In this document: piece by piece, positions 36,921 to 45,572 of the stretch | Layout: each line of letters opens with the position of its first letter | Position numbering within the stretch: the stretch's first letter is position 1 | Origin: Methylorubrum suomiense | GTDB lineage: Bacteria; Pseudomonadota; Alphaproteobacteria; Rhizobiales; Beijerinckiaceae | Assembly (NCBI RefSeq): GCF_022179765.1 | Contig: NZ_BPRE01000006.1 | Location: 186,001 to 250,000 of the forward strand | Reading direction: 5' to 3' | DNA: 64,000 nucleotides | The notes under the pieces: generated by a model | What the model saw: only the letters and a program-made list of their open reading frames with translations | What the model was told of the DNA's origin: nothing | Database searches by the model: none | Translations under genes and position numbers: made by a program

Positions 36921-37520
36921 CTATCCGCGGATCGCCCCCTGATCCGGCGCGACGACCGCAAACAGATCGGCGAGCGCCGCGAGGCTTGCCGATTGAACCG
37001 CGGCGGCCGGGACGGTGGCGCCGTCCGGCCCCGGCAGGGCGCGGGTGGCGGTCGCCGCGGCGACGACGGTCGGGCGGAAGCCGAGGCTGAAGGCGCTGCG
37101 GGCGGTCGAGTTCACGCACATATGGGTCATGAAGCCCGCCACGATCACGTCCTCGACGCCCGCGGCCTTGAGCTGTGCCTCGAGGTCGGTGCCGACGAAG
37201 GCGCTCGGATAGGCCTTCGTGACGATCGCCTCGCCGTCCTTCGGAGCGACCTCGTCGCTGATCTGGCCGATCGGCGCCGTGATGTCGTAGGGCGAGCCCG
37301 GCCCGGCATCGTGGCGCACGTGAAAGACCGGGATGCCGGCGGCGCGGGCCCGTTCCAGCAGCGCCGCCGCCTCGCGGATCGCCGGCTCGACGCCCTCCAA
37401 CTGCATCACGCCCTCGCGGTAGGTGTTCTGCAGGTCGATCATCAGTAGGGCCGAGCCCTTCAGCGCGGCGGGCTCCGGCGGCAGGCCGGAGAGGCTGCGA
37501 AGGGTCTTCAGATCGGTCAT
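36921..37520 (-). CDS. Isochorismatase-family cysteine hydrolase
   Basis: A 199-residue cytoplasmic hydrolase with the complete isochorismatase-fold triad: Asp29 in LLMIDLQN, Lys102 in VTKAYPSAFVGTDL and Cys135 in GFMTHMCVNSTARSA. The MTHMCV context is typical of nicotinamidase-like or carbamoyl-hydrolase-like family members rather than true isochorismatases. Likely cleaves an amide or carbamoyl bond; substrate unknown. The ATG at 37520 begins the conserved part; an upstream frame extends into non-conserved sequence. Flanked on both sides by the CCTCATCCTGAGG repeat family, it may be transcribed alone. Confidence 0.82.
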   Translation of the reverse strand: MTDLKTLRSLSGLPPEPAALKGSALLMIDLQNTYREGVMQLEGVEPAIREAAALLERARAAGIPVFHVRHDAGPGSPYDITAPIGQISDEVAPKDGEAIVTKAYPSAFVGTDLEAQLKAAGVEDVIVAGFMTHMCVNSTARSAFSLGFRPTVVAAATATRALPGPDGATVPAAAVQSASLAALADLFAVVAPDQGAIRG

Positions 37521-37615
37521 GAGGCGTCTTTCTCGGTGAGCGTTTCCGGCGGGATGTGAGCCGAGACCGGGCGCGAGCGCAACCGGCCGAAAGTCGGACG
37601 GACGATTTGAACCCA

Positions 37616-37672
37616 CCCTCGCCCTCATCCTGAGGCGCCCGCGCAGGCTGGCCTTGAAGGAGGACTCCCGAT
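37616..37672. repeat. Truncated left arm of the CCTCATCCTGAGG repeat
   Basis: Only the left half is present: GCCCTCATCCTGAGGCGCCC followed by a CCTTGAAGGAGGACTCCCGATGTC stretch that matches the left half of the complete copy 90 bases downstream. The right arm is missing, so this looks like a partial tandem duplication. Confidence 0.75.
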
Positions 37673-37705
37673 GTCTCAGAGCCGGCTCGACCGGCTCGTC
37701 CCATC

Positions 37706-37834
37706 AAATCCCCTCATCCTGAGGTGCCGCGAAGCGGCCTCGAAGGAGGGCTCCCGATGTCGTCAGCGATCCCTGGAGCCCTCCTTCGAGGCTTCCGCTG
37801 CGCTCCAGCGCCTCAGGAAGAGGGGGAGGGTGGG
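37706..37834. repeat. CCTCATCCTGAGG inverted repeat at the end of the RND adaptor gene
   Basis: Left arm around CCCCTCATCCTGAGGTGCCG, inner stem CCTCGAAGGAGGGCTCC with its complement, right arm CGCCTCAGGAAGAGGGGGAGG. The right end comes within two bases of the adaptor stop codon (minus strand), so the RNA hairpin would form the 3' end of the RND transcript. With the truncated copy it fills the 315-base gap 37521-37835, in which no gene is seen. Confidence 0.88.
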
Positions 37835-37835
37835 A

Positions 37836-39167
37836 TCAGCGCTGCGCCGAATGCGTCGGCTTCTCGGGTTGGGGTGCGATCCGGCCACCTTCCTTGAGAT
37901 CCGAAGGAGGGCTCAGCACGAGGCGCTCTCCGCCGGCCAGACCCTGATCGACCTCCACGGTCGTGCCCTTGTCGCGGGCGATGTGGACATTCGCCCAGGT
38001 CACGGTGTCGTCCTCCCGGGAGAGCGCCACGCGGGTACCGCCCTGGTTGAACACCAGGGCCTCCGCCGGCACCGCCACCGTCGGGGCACCGGTGCGGGGA
38101 ATGGCCAGGGTCACGTAGACGTAGAGGCCGGGCCGCAAGACCCGGTCGGGGTTGGGTACGTCGACCTGCGCCGTGAGCGTGCGCGAGGAGGCCAGCAGCG
38201 CCACCGAGGAGCGTTCGACCTTGCCCGAGAAGGTCCGGTCCGGCATCTGCGGCACCTTGATCTCGGCGGCCACACCCGGGCCCACGCCGACGGCCGCGTT
38301 CTGCGGCACGTTGACGGAGATGCGCAGCACGTCGTCCCGGTCCATCGACAGGAGCGGCGTGCCGGAGCCCGCATCCGCCTGGACGAGATCGCCGACATCG
38401 ACATTGCGAGCGGTCACCACCCCGTCGAAGGGCGCGGTGACGATCTCGAAACCGGTCAAGGCCTTGAGCCGCCCGACGGTGGCTTCCTGGGCCTTGATAT
38501 TGGCCTCGGCCACCTTCACGTCGGCCTCGGCCGAGGCGAGGTTGGCGGCCTGTGACAGCACCCCGGCCTGCGTGTTGTCGGCGTTCTGCTTCGAGGCCCA
38601 GCCCTGGCCGGCGAGCGTCGAGGTGCGCGAGTTCGTCACTTGGGCGAGGTTCACATTGGCCTTGGCCTGATCGACCATCGCCTTCGCCCGTAGGAGCTGC
38701 GCCTGGAGCTGGCCGAGCTGCGCCTCCGCCTGCATCAGCTGCTGATCGAGGTCCGGGGCGGCAATGCGCAGGAGCACGTCGCCCTGCTTCACCCGGGAGC
38801 CGAGATCGACCCGTCGCTCGGCGATGTAGCCGGTGGCGCGGGCGAAGATGCGGGCGGTGGCGAAGGGCTCGGTCTGCCCCGGGAGGGTGAGCGAGACGGG
38901 GCCTTCGAGGCGCTTGGCCTCCACGGTCCGGAGCTTCGGGACGAACGTATTCTGCCGGCGCTGCGTCTCCTCGGCGCGCGCCGCCCGCTCTCCGTGACCA
39001 TGCGCGCCCCAGGCGATCAACCCGGCGGCGACGAGCGCCGCGAGGACGAAGCCGCGCTTGCGCGGCGGCGGCGGGATTTCGGCTGCGGGCTTGTGTTCCG
39101 ACGCGCTCAAAGGCCGATCCTGGGGTCGCGGCAGCCCGCCGCCGTCTTGGTCGCGAACATCATACAT
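37836..39167 (-). CDS. RND efflux periplasmic adaptor (HlyD/MFP family)
   Basis: A 443-residue adaptor. A membrane anchor lies near residues 39-56 (RGFVLAALVAAGLIAWGAHG) after a hydrophilic N-terminus. Then come the barrel-sandwich strand GPVSLTLPGQTEPFATARIFARATGYI, the lipoyl half-motif VDLGSRVKQGDVLLRIAAPDLD, a long alpha-helical hairpin rich in Ala/Gln (about 135-205), the returning strand EIVTAPFDGVVTARNVDVGDLV, and beta-barrel plus membrane-proximal domains. It bridges the inner-membrane permease to an outer-membrane TolC-like channel. It overlaps the end of the permease gene by 8 bases, so the two are coupled. The gene order permease-adaptor is the reverse of the common order, and no outer-membrane factor is present. 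Confidence 0.92.
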   Translation of the reverse strand: MYDVRDQDGGGLPRPQDRPLSASEHKPAAEIPPPPRKRGFVLAALVAAGLIAWGAHGHGERAARAEETQRRQNTFVPKLRTVEAKRLEGPVSLTLPGQTEPFATARIFARATGYIAERRVDLGSRVKQGDVLLRIAAPDLDQQLMQAEAQLGQLQAQLLRAKAMVDQAKANVNLAQVTNSRTSTLAGQGWASKQNADNTQAGVLSQAANLASAEADVKVAEANIKAQEATVGRLKALTGFEIVTAPFDGVVTARNVDVGDLVQADAGSGTPLLSMDRDDVLRISVNVPQNAAVGVGPGVAAEIKVPQMPDRTFSGKVERSSVALLASSRTLTAQVDVPNPDRVLRPGLYVYVTLAIPRTGAPTVAVPAEALVFNQGGTRVALSREDDTVTWANVHIARDKGTTVEVDQGLAGGERLVLSPPSDLKEGGRIAPQPEKPTHSAQR

Positions 39168-42100
39168 AATCCTGAAGCGGTTTGACCGCGCCGCGACGCA
39201 GCAGGGTGTAGAGGAAGGGCACGAACAGCAGCGTCGAGGGCGTGCCGAGCGCGATGCCGCCCATCACGGCGCGCGCCAGCGCCGCGTTCTGCTCGCCGCC
39301 CTCGCCGGTGCCGAGCGCCATCGGGATCAACCCGAGGAACATCGCGCCCGCCGTCATCAGCACCGGCCGCAGCCGGGTCTCGCCCGCGGCGATCGCCGCC
39401 TCGAAGGCGGAGCAGCCGGTCGCCTCGCGGTGCTCCTTGGCGAAGGTGACGAGCAGGATCGAGTTCGCGGAGGCGATGCCCACCGACATGATCGCCCCGA
39501 ACAGGGAGGGGATGGAGAAGGCGGTGTTGGTGATGAACAGGCTCGCGACGATGCCGCAGAAGGCGATGGGCAGGGCCGCCAGAACCACGAAGGGATCGCC
39601 CCAGCTCTGATAATTCACCGCCATCAGGAGGTAGACGGCGACGAGCGCGATGGCGAGCCCGATGCCGAGCCGGAAGAAGGCCGAGCGCATGTTCTCGATC
39701 TGGCCGCGCACGACGATCTTGTCCGGGGCGGGCAGCGCCTTCTGTTCCTCCTGAACGATCCGGTCGATCTCGCGGGCGACGGAGCCGAGGTCGCGGTCCT
39801 GCACCGCGGCGTAGACGTTGAAGGTCGGCTGCGTGTTGACGTGGTTGATCACCGTCTGGGTCGGCTGGCGGGTGATGCTGGCGACACTCGACACCAGCGT
39901 CAGCGCGCCGGGCCCGAAGCCGCCGGTGGCGGAGGCGCGGGCGAAGAGCGGCGTGTTCTGGAGCGCGGTGAGCGAGTCGTTGCGGTATTCCGGCGTCTGC
40001 ACCCAGAGCTGGTAGGGAATGCCGGTCTTCGGATCGGTCCAGAAGTTCGGCGTGACCTGGAAGGAGCCCGACAGGGAGACGTTGAGGCTCTGGGCCACCT
40101 GCTGCTGCGTCAGCCCCAGTTCGGACGCGAGGCGCCGGTCCACGTCGATGAAGAATTGCGGCATGTCGACGATCTGGTGCAGGTGCACGTCGACGAGGCC
40201 GGGCATCGCCTTGAGCCGCGCCTCGATCCGGCGGGCGGCGGCGAGATCTTTCTCGAGGTTGCGGCCCGAGACCTGCACATCGATCTGCGAGATGACGCCG
40301 AAATTGAGAATTTGCGTGATGATGTCGGAGGGCTGGAAGTAGACGATCAGGTCGGGAAAGCGCTCGTGCAGGACTTCGCGCAGGCGGCGCGTGTAGTCCG
40401 CCACGGACCCATGCCCCTCATTCAAATCGATCAGCATCTGCCCGTCGTTGTAGGAGACGAACGAACCGTCGGAGAAGGCGAAATTGTAGTTGTTCGACGG
40501 CAGGCCGATATTGTCGAGGATCTGCCCGATCTCCTCCTCCGGGATCACCTCGCGCACGGTCTTCTGCACCTCCGCGAAGACCTGCTCGGCGGTCTCGATG
40601 CGCATGCCGGGGCGGGTGCGCAGGTGCAGCGTCATCTGGCTCGATTCGACCTGCGGGAAGTAATCCTGGCCGGTCTGGACGAAGAGCACGCCGGTGCCGG
40701 CGAACAGCAGCGCGACCAGCGTGACGGTCGCGACGCGGCGGCGCAGAACCACGTGCAGCAGCCCGACATAGCCGCGATGGAAGCGGACGAACCCCGCCTC
40801 GAACCGGCGGCGGAAGGCGCCCGCGAACCGGAACAGCGGCCGCGTCAGCCAGATCACGGCGCGGGCGATCCGGCCCTGGCGCGGCGCCTCGTCCGCGCGC
40901 CCATGGTGCTGGAGGTATTCCCGCTCCACCAGCACGTCGATCATGACCGGCACAAGCGTGCGCGACAGCAGGTAGGAGGTCAGCATCGCGAACACGACGG
41001 CGAGCGCCTGCGGCGTGAACAGGTATTTCGGCGTGTCGGTGAGCGCGAAGACGGAGACGAAGGCGGCGCAGATCGACAACGTCGAGATCAGCGCCGGCTT
41101 GGCGATGCCGGCCGCGCCCTCGACCACGGAATTGCGGAAGGGGCGCCCCTCCTCGAACAGGCGGTAGGTGTTCTCGATCGCCACCGTCGCGTCGTCGACC
41201 AGGATGCCGACCGCGAGGGCGAGGCCGCCGAGCGTCATCACGTTGATGGTCTGGCCGAGCGCGGCGAGGATCGCCAGCGAGGTCATGATGCAGAGCGGGA
41301 TCGAGACCAGCACGATCAGCGTCGAGCGCCACGAGCCGAGGAACAGCAGGATCGTCAGGCCGGTGAGCGCGGCGGCAATAGCGGCTTCGTGCAGCACACC
41401 CTCGATCGCCGCCGAGACGAAGACCGACTGGTCGAAGAGCGGCTTGATCTCCATCCCTTCGGGGGCCGCCGCGCGGATGTCGGGGAGCGCCGCCTTGAGG
41501 TTGTTGACGACGTCGAGGGTCGAGGCGGTGCCGTTCTTGAGCACCCGCATCAGCACCGAGGCCTGCCCGTCGGCGCGCACGATGTTGACCTGCGGCGGCC
41601 CGCCGTCGCGGACATAGGCCACGTCGCGCACCAGCACCGGCTGGCCGCCGACGACCCGGATCGGCATCTCGTTGAGGCTCGCGATCGCGTCGGGCGTCGC
41701 GTTCATCTGCACCGGATATTGCTGCTCGCCGATCTTGGTGAGCCCGGAGGGAATCGTCAGGTTCTGCTGGGTGACGGCGTTGGTGACGTCGAGCGGCGTG
41801 AGCCCGAGGGCGCGCAGGGCGTGCAGGTCGAGATCGACCATGATCTGGCGCGGCGCGCCGCCGAACGGGGAGGGGAGCGTCGAGCCCGGCACCTGCGTCA
41901 GCCGCTGGCGGATGCGGTACTGGGCGTAGTCGTAGACCTTGTTGAGGCTGTCCTTGGTCGAGGTCAGGGCGAGCTGGATCACCGGCACCGAGGAGGCGGA
42001 GAAGCGCACGATCACCGGCGGCTGCACGCCCGGCGGCATCAGCGCGCGGATCGAGTTCGTCGAGGAGACGATCTGCGCGATGGCGAGATCGATGCTGACG

Positions 42101-42396
42101 CTCTGATCGAAGTAGATCTTCATGATCGACGTGCCCTGAAGGCTCGTCGATTCCATCCGGGCGATGTTGTTGACGTTATTGGAGATGCCGAACTCGGAAT
42201 AGGTCGTGATCCGCTTCTCCATCTCCGGCGCGGACAGGCCCGTATAGGTCCAGACCACGACGACGACCGGGATGTCGACGGTCGGCAGCACGTCCTTCGG
42301 GGTGACGACGATCGCGCCCAGGCCGCCGAGCATCATCAGCACGGCGAGCACGTAGGTCGTGATGCGGAATTTGAGGGCGTACTGAACGAGACCCAT
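39160..42396 (-). CDS. RND efflux permease (AcrB/HAE1 type)
   Basis: A 1078-residue inner-membrane proton-driven pump with the two-fold RND repeat: a first helix (ITTYVLAVLMMLGGLGAIVV), a large periplasmic domain, helices 2-6, then the same again. The proton-relay acidic pair is present in GGLALAVGILVDDATVAIEN, and the RND motif around RxxSDLNE-like SISDL is replaced by family-specific sequence. Substrate class (drugs, solvents, lipids) cannot be told. The ATG at 42396 is chosen because it directly precedes LVQYALKFRITTYVLAVL. First gene of a two-gene operon; no local TetR-type regulator is visible. Confidence 0.92.
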   Translation of the reverse strand: MGLVQYALKFRITTYVLAVLMMLGGLGAIVVTPKDVLPTVDIPVVVVVWTYTGLSAPEMEKRITTYSEFGISNNVNNIARMESTSLQGTSIMKIYFDQSVSIDLAIAQIVSSTNSIRALMPPGVQPPVIVRFSASSVPVIQLALTSTKDSLNKVYDYAQYRIRQRLTQVPGSTLPSPFGGAPRQIMVDLDLHALRALGLTPLDVTNAVTQQNLTIPSGLTKIGEQQYPVQMNATPDAIASLNEMPIRVVGGQPVLVRDVAYVRDGGPPQVNIVRADGQASVLMRVLKNGTASTLDVVNNLKAALPDIRAAAPEGMEIKPLFDQSVFVSAAIEGVLHEAAIAAALTGLTILLFLGSWRSTLIVLVSIPLCIMTSLAILAALGQTINVMTLGGLALAVGILVDDATVAIENTYRLFEEGRPFRNSVVEGAAGIAKPALISTLSICAAFVSVFALTDTPKYLFTPQALAVVFAMLTSYLLSRTLVPVMIDVLVEREYLQHHGRADEAPRQGRIARAVIWLTRPLFRFAGAFRRRFEAGFVRFHRGYVGLLHVVLRRRVATVTLVALLFAGTGVLFVQTGQDYFPQVESSQMTLHLRTRPGMRIETAEQVFAEVQKTVREVIPEEEIGQILDNIGLPSNNYNFAFSDGSFVSYNDGQMLIDLNEGHGSVADYTRRLREVLHERFPDLIVYFQPSDIITQILNFGVISQIDVQVSGRNLEKDLAAARRIEARLKAMPGLVDVHLHQIVDMPQFFIDVDRRLASELGLTQQQVAQSLNVSLSGSFQVTPNFWTDPKTGIPYQLWVQTPEYRNDSLTALQNTPLFARASATGGFGPGALTLVSSVASITRQPTQTVINHVNTQPTFNVYAAVQDRDLGSVAREIDRIVQEEQKALPAPDKIVVRGQIENMRSAFFRLGIGLAIALVAVYLLMAVNYQSWGDPFVVLAALPIAFCGIVASLFITNTAFSIPSLFGAIMSVGIASANSILLVTFAKEHREATGCSAFEAAIAAGETRLRPVLMTAGAMFLGLIPMALGTGEGGEQNAALARAVMGGIALGTPSTLLFVPFLYTLLRRGAVKPLQDYV

Positions 42397-42731
42397 GCAT
42401 GCCTGCGTGATGGGCGGGGCGGGGCGCATCGGACCCCGGCCATGTTTCCATTCTATGTCCGGAGACGATGCGGAACAGCGCCGCGCTGCGATGCCGCAGC
42501 GCTCTGTCCGGCCGAAACGACCGTTGTGCTCAGCGTCGACTCACCACGCGTGACTGTAGACTATCAAAGGTTTCGCCGTCCGCGCCTCCTCTCGGCCGAT
42601 CTGTACTGATTTCGCGAAGTGTTGCGGAAATCCCACGTCGGACGATTTCTGTCGCGAAGCTTCGCCATTCGCGGGACGATCGGAGCGACGCAGCCTATAG
42701 CGGAGAGGTTCGCGCATCGGATGCTCCGTCG
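42397..42731. other. Divergent intergenic region between RND operon and pseudopilin operon
   Basis: No gene is supported in these 335 bases. It must contain the promoters of both operons. The middle (about 42540-42625) is slightly AT-richer. I see no clear palindromic operator, and no sigma-54-like pair. Confidence 0.5.
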
Positions 42732-43073
42732 ATGACTCCTCTGCGACCGGCGATGATCGTGCTGTTCAGTCTGGGCTCGGGATCGGTCGCGCTGATCGTG
42801 CCCGGCTCGGCGCAGACAATGCCGCGGCTCGGGCTGTCCGGGCCCGAGGTCGGAATGGATTTCGCCGCTCGTCCGCTGCACGGGGGAGGGGCCGGCCGCC
42901 CCGAGGCCGACGCGGTGATCCGCCCACCCATGGGGCCAGGCCGCAACCGCACCCTCGCCATCGGCGTCCCCGAGGACATCGACCGCCCGGCCGCCGATAC
43001 CGGGCAGGGCGGCTGGCCGATCGACCTGCGCCGCTTCGCGCCCCCGCCGCGCGCCGCGGCGGTCGAGCCCTGA
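42732..43073 (+). CDS. Exported protein of unknown function heading a pseudopilin operon
   Basis: A 113-residue protein. The first 28 residues have a hydrophobic core and a plausible signal cleavage (VLFSLGSGSVALIVPGSAQT). The remaining 85 residues are Pro/Gly/Arg-rich (for example RPPMGPGRNRT and RRFAPPPRAAA) with no recognised domain; much of it is probably unstructured. It ends 5 bases before the GTG of a GspH-like gene and so is part of the same operon. By place it might be an assembly or accessory factor for the minor pseudopilins, but nothing in the sequence shows this. Confidence 0.6.
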   Translation: MTPLRPAMIVLFSLGSGSVALIVPGSAQTMPRLGLSGPEVGMDFAARPLHGGGAGRPEADAVIRPPMGPGRNRTLAIGVPEDIDRPAADTGQGGWPIDLRRFAPPPRAAAVEP

Positions 43074-43078
43074 CTCCG

Positions 43079-43552
43079 GTGTCCATCGCGATGCGCACCG
43101 TCTCGCCCCCTCGAATGGCCTCCCCGCAGGCCGGCTTCACCCTGCTCGAAACCGTTCTGGCTCTGGCGCTGATCGGCCTCGTGGCGACGCTCGCCCTGCC
43201 CCGCGGCTCGCCCCGCGACAGCGGCACCTCCCTGCGGATCAAGGCCTACGAGATGATGGCCCTGCTGCGGGCCGACCGGGACGCGGCGCGATCCGGCGGC
43301 GTTCCGGTGGTGGCGCGCGTCGATCTCACGGATCGCATGCTGCGCTCCGGCGCCTCGGACCGTGCCGTGGCGTTGCCGCCCCGGATCGCCATCCGGATCT
43401 CGGAAGGGTTGGCCGGCGGGGTCCGCTTCCTCCCCGACGGCACCGCCACCGGCGGCGAGATCTTCCTGGCCCGCCCCGGCCTCGGCGCCTTGCTGGCGGT
43501 TCGGATCGACGGTCTGACGGCGGCGATCGATCTCGACGAGGGCCGCTCGTGA
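43079..43552 (+). CDS. gspH: GspH-type minor pseudopilin
   Basis: A 157-residue prepilin-like protein. The prepilin peptidase motif is QAGFTLLETVLALALIGLV: cleavage after Gly19, Phe at +1 and Glu at +5, followed by a hydrophobic assembly helix. The rest resembles the GspH/FimT globular domain, with a short KAYEMMALLRADRDAARSGG helix and a strand-rich C-terminus. Type II secretion minor pseudopilins cap the periplasmic pseudopilus. A GTG at 43079 is the start used; the ATG 12 bases on is equally possible. The next gene overlaps its stop by four bases (GTGA). Confidence 0.82.
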   Translation: MSIAMRTVSPPRMASPQAGFTLLETVLALALIGLVATLALPRGSPRDSGTSLRIKAYEMMALLRADRDAARSGGVPVVARVDLTDRMLRSGASDRAVALPPRIAIRISEGLAGGVRFLPDGTATGGEIFLARPGLGALLAVRIDGLTAAIDLDEGRS

Positions 43553-44352
43553 GGGCCGGCGCGCGTCCCGGCCGTGCCCCCCGGCTCCGCCCTCGCCGTT
43601 CCCCGCGCGACGCGCGCGGCGGCTTCCTGATGGTCGAGGCGCTGGCGGTGCTGGCGATCAGCGCCGCGATCCTGCTGGCGCTCGGCTCGCTGACGCGGCT
43701 GATGCTGCACCAAGCCGACAGCCTCGCCGGGCGCACCGCCCGGCTGGAGCGGACCGAGCAGGGACTCTCGGCCCTGGCGCGGGACATCCGCCGGATGGCC
43801 CGCGCCCGGTGGGACGGGCCGGACCGGGAGCGCTTCGTGTTCGCGGGCGGCCCCTGGCAGCTTCTCTTCGCCCTCGACCGGCCGGTGGCCGAGGGCAGTG
43901 CCCTGCGCGAGACCGTGGCGGTGCTGCTGCGCAGCGAGGGGGATGGAACGGGCGGACGCCTGACCCGCGCGGAGGCCCCGCTGCCGCCGGACCTGCCCGG
44001 CCCCGGCGCGCTCGCCTTCGGCCCGGACCAGCTACTCTACGAGGGCCCGGCCCGCATCCGGTTCGCCTACGTGGCGCCCCGCAGCGACACGACCCCGGAG
44101 GTGATCGTCGATGCCTGGCCGCCGGCCGGGCCGCCGCCGGTGGCGGTGCGGGTCGGTCTCGCCGATCCGGGCACCGGCGACGTGGCCGCATCGTTGCGCG
44201 TGCCCGTGCGCGCCGAGGCCGAACCCGGCTGCGTGCGCCCCCGAACGCATTACTGCAGCCGCACCGAGGAGGGCGCGGGCGACGACGAGGCGGCGCTCGG
44301 CGCCATCCTCAACGCGGTGACGCAGGACCGCGCCGCCCAGAGGCGGAACTGA
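43549..44352 (+). CDS. GspJ-like minor pseudopilin
   Basis: A 267-residue protein with a long basic leader of about 24 residues and the prepilin motif ARGGFLMVEALAVLAISAAILLAL: Phe at +1 and Glu at +5 after a Gly-Gly. The body has an early helical stretch (LERTEQGLSALARDIRRMARARWDG) then a beta-rich region with VRFGPDQ-like and VRVGL strands, consistent with GspJ; GspI is a less likely alternative because of the length. The C-terminus contains two Cys (CVRPRTHYCSR) that may pair. Coupled to gspH upstream (4-base overlap) and gspK-like downstream (2 bases apart). Confidence 0.75.
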   Translation: MRAGARPGRAPRLRPRRSPRDARGGFLMVEALAVLAISAAILLALGSLTRLMLHQADSLAGRTARLERTEQGLSALARDIRRMARARWDGPDRERFVFAGGPWQLLFALDRPVAEGSALRETVAVLLRSEGDGTGGRLTRAEAPLPPDLPGPGALAFGPDQLLYEGPARIRFAYVAPRSDTTPEVIVDAWPPAGPPPVAVRVGLADPGTGDVAASLRVPVRAEAEPGCVRPRTHYCSRTEEGAGDDEAALGAILNAVTQDRAAQRRN

Positions 44353-44354
44353 GC

Positions 44355-45299
44355 ATGCCGAGGCGCGTCGCCGGAGCGAGGGGCGAGGCCACGGGCGCCA
44401 GCATGGCGGCGCGCAAGGCCCCAGGCCGGGACGGACGCGGCGGCTTCATCCTGGTGGCGGTGCTCGGCGTCATGGCCCTGTTGGCGAGCCTGCTGGGGGG
44501 CACCACCGTGCTGGTGCGCGCGGCCTTCGAAGGAGTGCAGGCGAAATCCGACGACCTCGCCCTGGACGGCCTGGTGCAGGCCGGGCTCGACCTCGCGGCC
44601 TACGAACTCTACGGCCTCAAGCTCGCCCCGGCGCAGATCGACGGACAGGAGATCCGGCTCGATTCCGGCACCGTCACCCTGTCCGTGAGCGACGAGGCGG
44701 GCCGGATCGACCTCAACGGCGCCGATCCGGCGCTGCTGGCCTCCGCCTACCGCGCCGTCGGCGGCCGCAGCCTCCGGCCGGAGGAGTTCGCCGCAAGGGT
44801 GGTGGCGTGGCGCGACCGCTACGAGCCGAAGGATGAGCAAGGGGCCAGCAAAGGGGCGCTCACCGCCGCCCCGCCCCGGCCCGACGACGGCGCGCGCCCC
44901 CATCGCCGCGAAGGGTTTCGTCAGGTCGGCGAGTTGCGCTGGCTGCCGGGCGTCGATCCCGCCGAGGTCGAAGCCCTGGCCGGGCTTCTCACCGTCAACA
45001 ATCCCGGCGGCAAGGTCGACGTGACGAGCGCTCCGCCGCCGGTGCTGCTCGCCTTGCCCGGCCTGCAGGCACCGCTCGTCCAACAGATCCTCGCCCTGCG
45101 TCGCCGCCCCGACGGGCCTGACCGCCTCCTCTCGCTTCTGAAGGGGCAGGAACGCTTCGTCGTCACCAAGGGCGGCAGCGCTCACCGGGTTCGCTTGGAG
45201 GCCAGACGGGGCGCGGGCGTGACGCGGCGGGCCGAGGCCGTGATCACGCGCGCGCCGGCCAAGCTGGCGCCGTACTTCGTGGTGGAGTGGTCGGGATAG
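44355..45299 (+). CDS. GspK-like minor pseudopilin
   Basis: A 314-residue protein. After a basic leader the motif GRGGFILVAVLGVMALLASLLGG has Phe at +1 but no Glu at +5, which is the known peculiarity of GspK. The large globular part contains SVSDEAGRIDLNGADPALLASAY, close to the GspK core where a helix-hairpin-helix-like element is found, and a second copy-like segment near INNPGGKVDVTSAPPPVLLALPGL. Its start (ATG 44355) follows the gspJ-like stop by two bases. Together the three would form the GspI/J/K-H tip, but gspC-G, L, M and the major pseudopilin are not in this window. Confidence 0.8.
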   Translation: MPRRVAGARGEATGASMAARKAPGRDGRGGFILVAVLGVMALLASLLGGTTVLVRAAFEGVQAKSDDLALDGLVQAGLDLAAYELYGLKLAPAQIDGQEIRLDSGTVTLSVSDEAGRIDLNGADPALLASAYRAVGGRSLRPEEFAARVVAWRDRYEPKDEQGASKGALTAAPPRPDDGARPHRREGFRQVGELRWLPGVDPAEVEALAGLLTVNNPGGKVDVTSAPPPVLLALPGLQAPLVQQILALRRRPDGPDRLLSLLKGQERFVVTKGGSAHRVRLEARRGAGVTRRAEAVITRAPAKLAPYFVVEWSG

Positions 45300-45572
45300 G
45301 AGGCGCGACGGGCAGGACGCTTGCCAACCGCAGGAACCAAGAACGGACGCGCCAGCACCGGATTCCCATGGAATCCGGACGGACCCTATTTTTCTACATT
45401 CATCCGAACAATACATTTATGTATCTAGCAGCGGCGAAGGACACTAGACAATTTTTAATCCGCTCGACGCAATGAATATTTGCACGAATACATTCGCGTG
45501 ATACCCATTCATCGATCCGCAAATATTCGATTCGCGGATACGGCTCCTCGGAGCCCAACAGGGGGTTGGGGA
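45300..45572. other. AT-richer intergenic region with a hairpin
   Basis: No gene is supported. A perfect 9-bp stem with loop CAT lies at 45358-45378 (CCGGATTCC and its complement), followed ten bases later by TTTTT, a possible terminator for the pseudopilin operon. From about 45385 to 45540 the DNA is distinctly AT-rich and probably carries the promoter of the following secreted protein. The GGGGGTTGGGGA before the next ATG serves as the ribosome site. Confidence 0.5.

Noticed and set aside
34345..37707. Minus-strand 1120-codon open frame opposite paoC
   Set aside because: Shadow of the molybdenum subunit gene, with no recognisable domain.
36759..37834. The repeats as a CRISPR array
   Set aside because: Copies are of different lengths, imperfectly spaced, palindromic throughout, and separated by genes; no regular spacer pattern.
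39058..42609. Plus-strand 1183-codon open frame opposite the RND permease
   Set aside because: Antisense shadow of an unmistakable RND pump; sequence is low-complexity His/Arg/Asp-rich with no family match.
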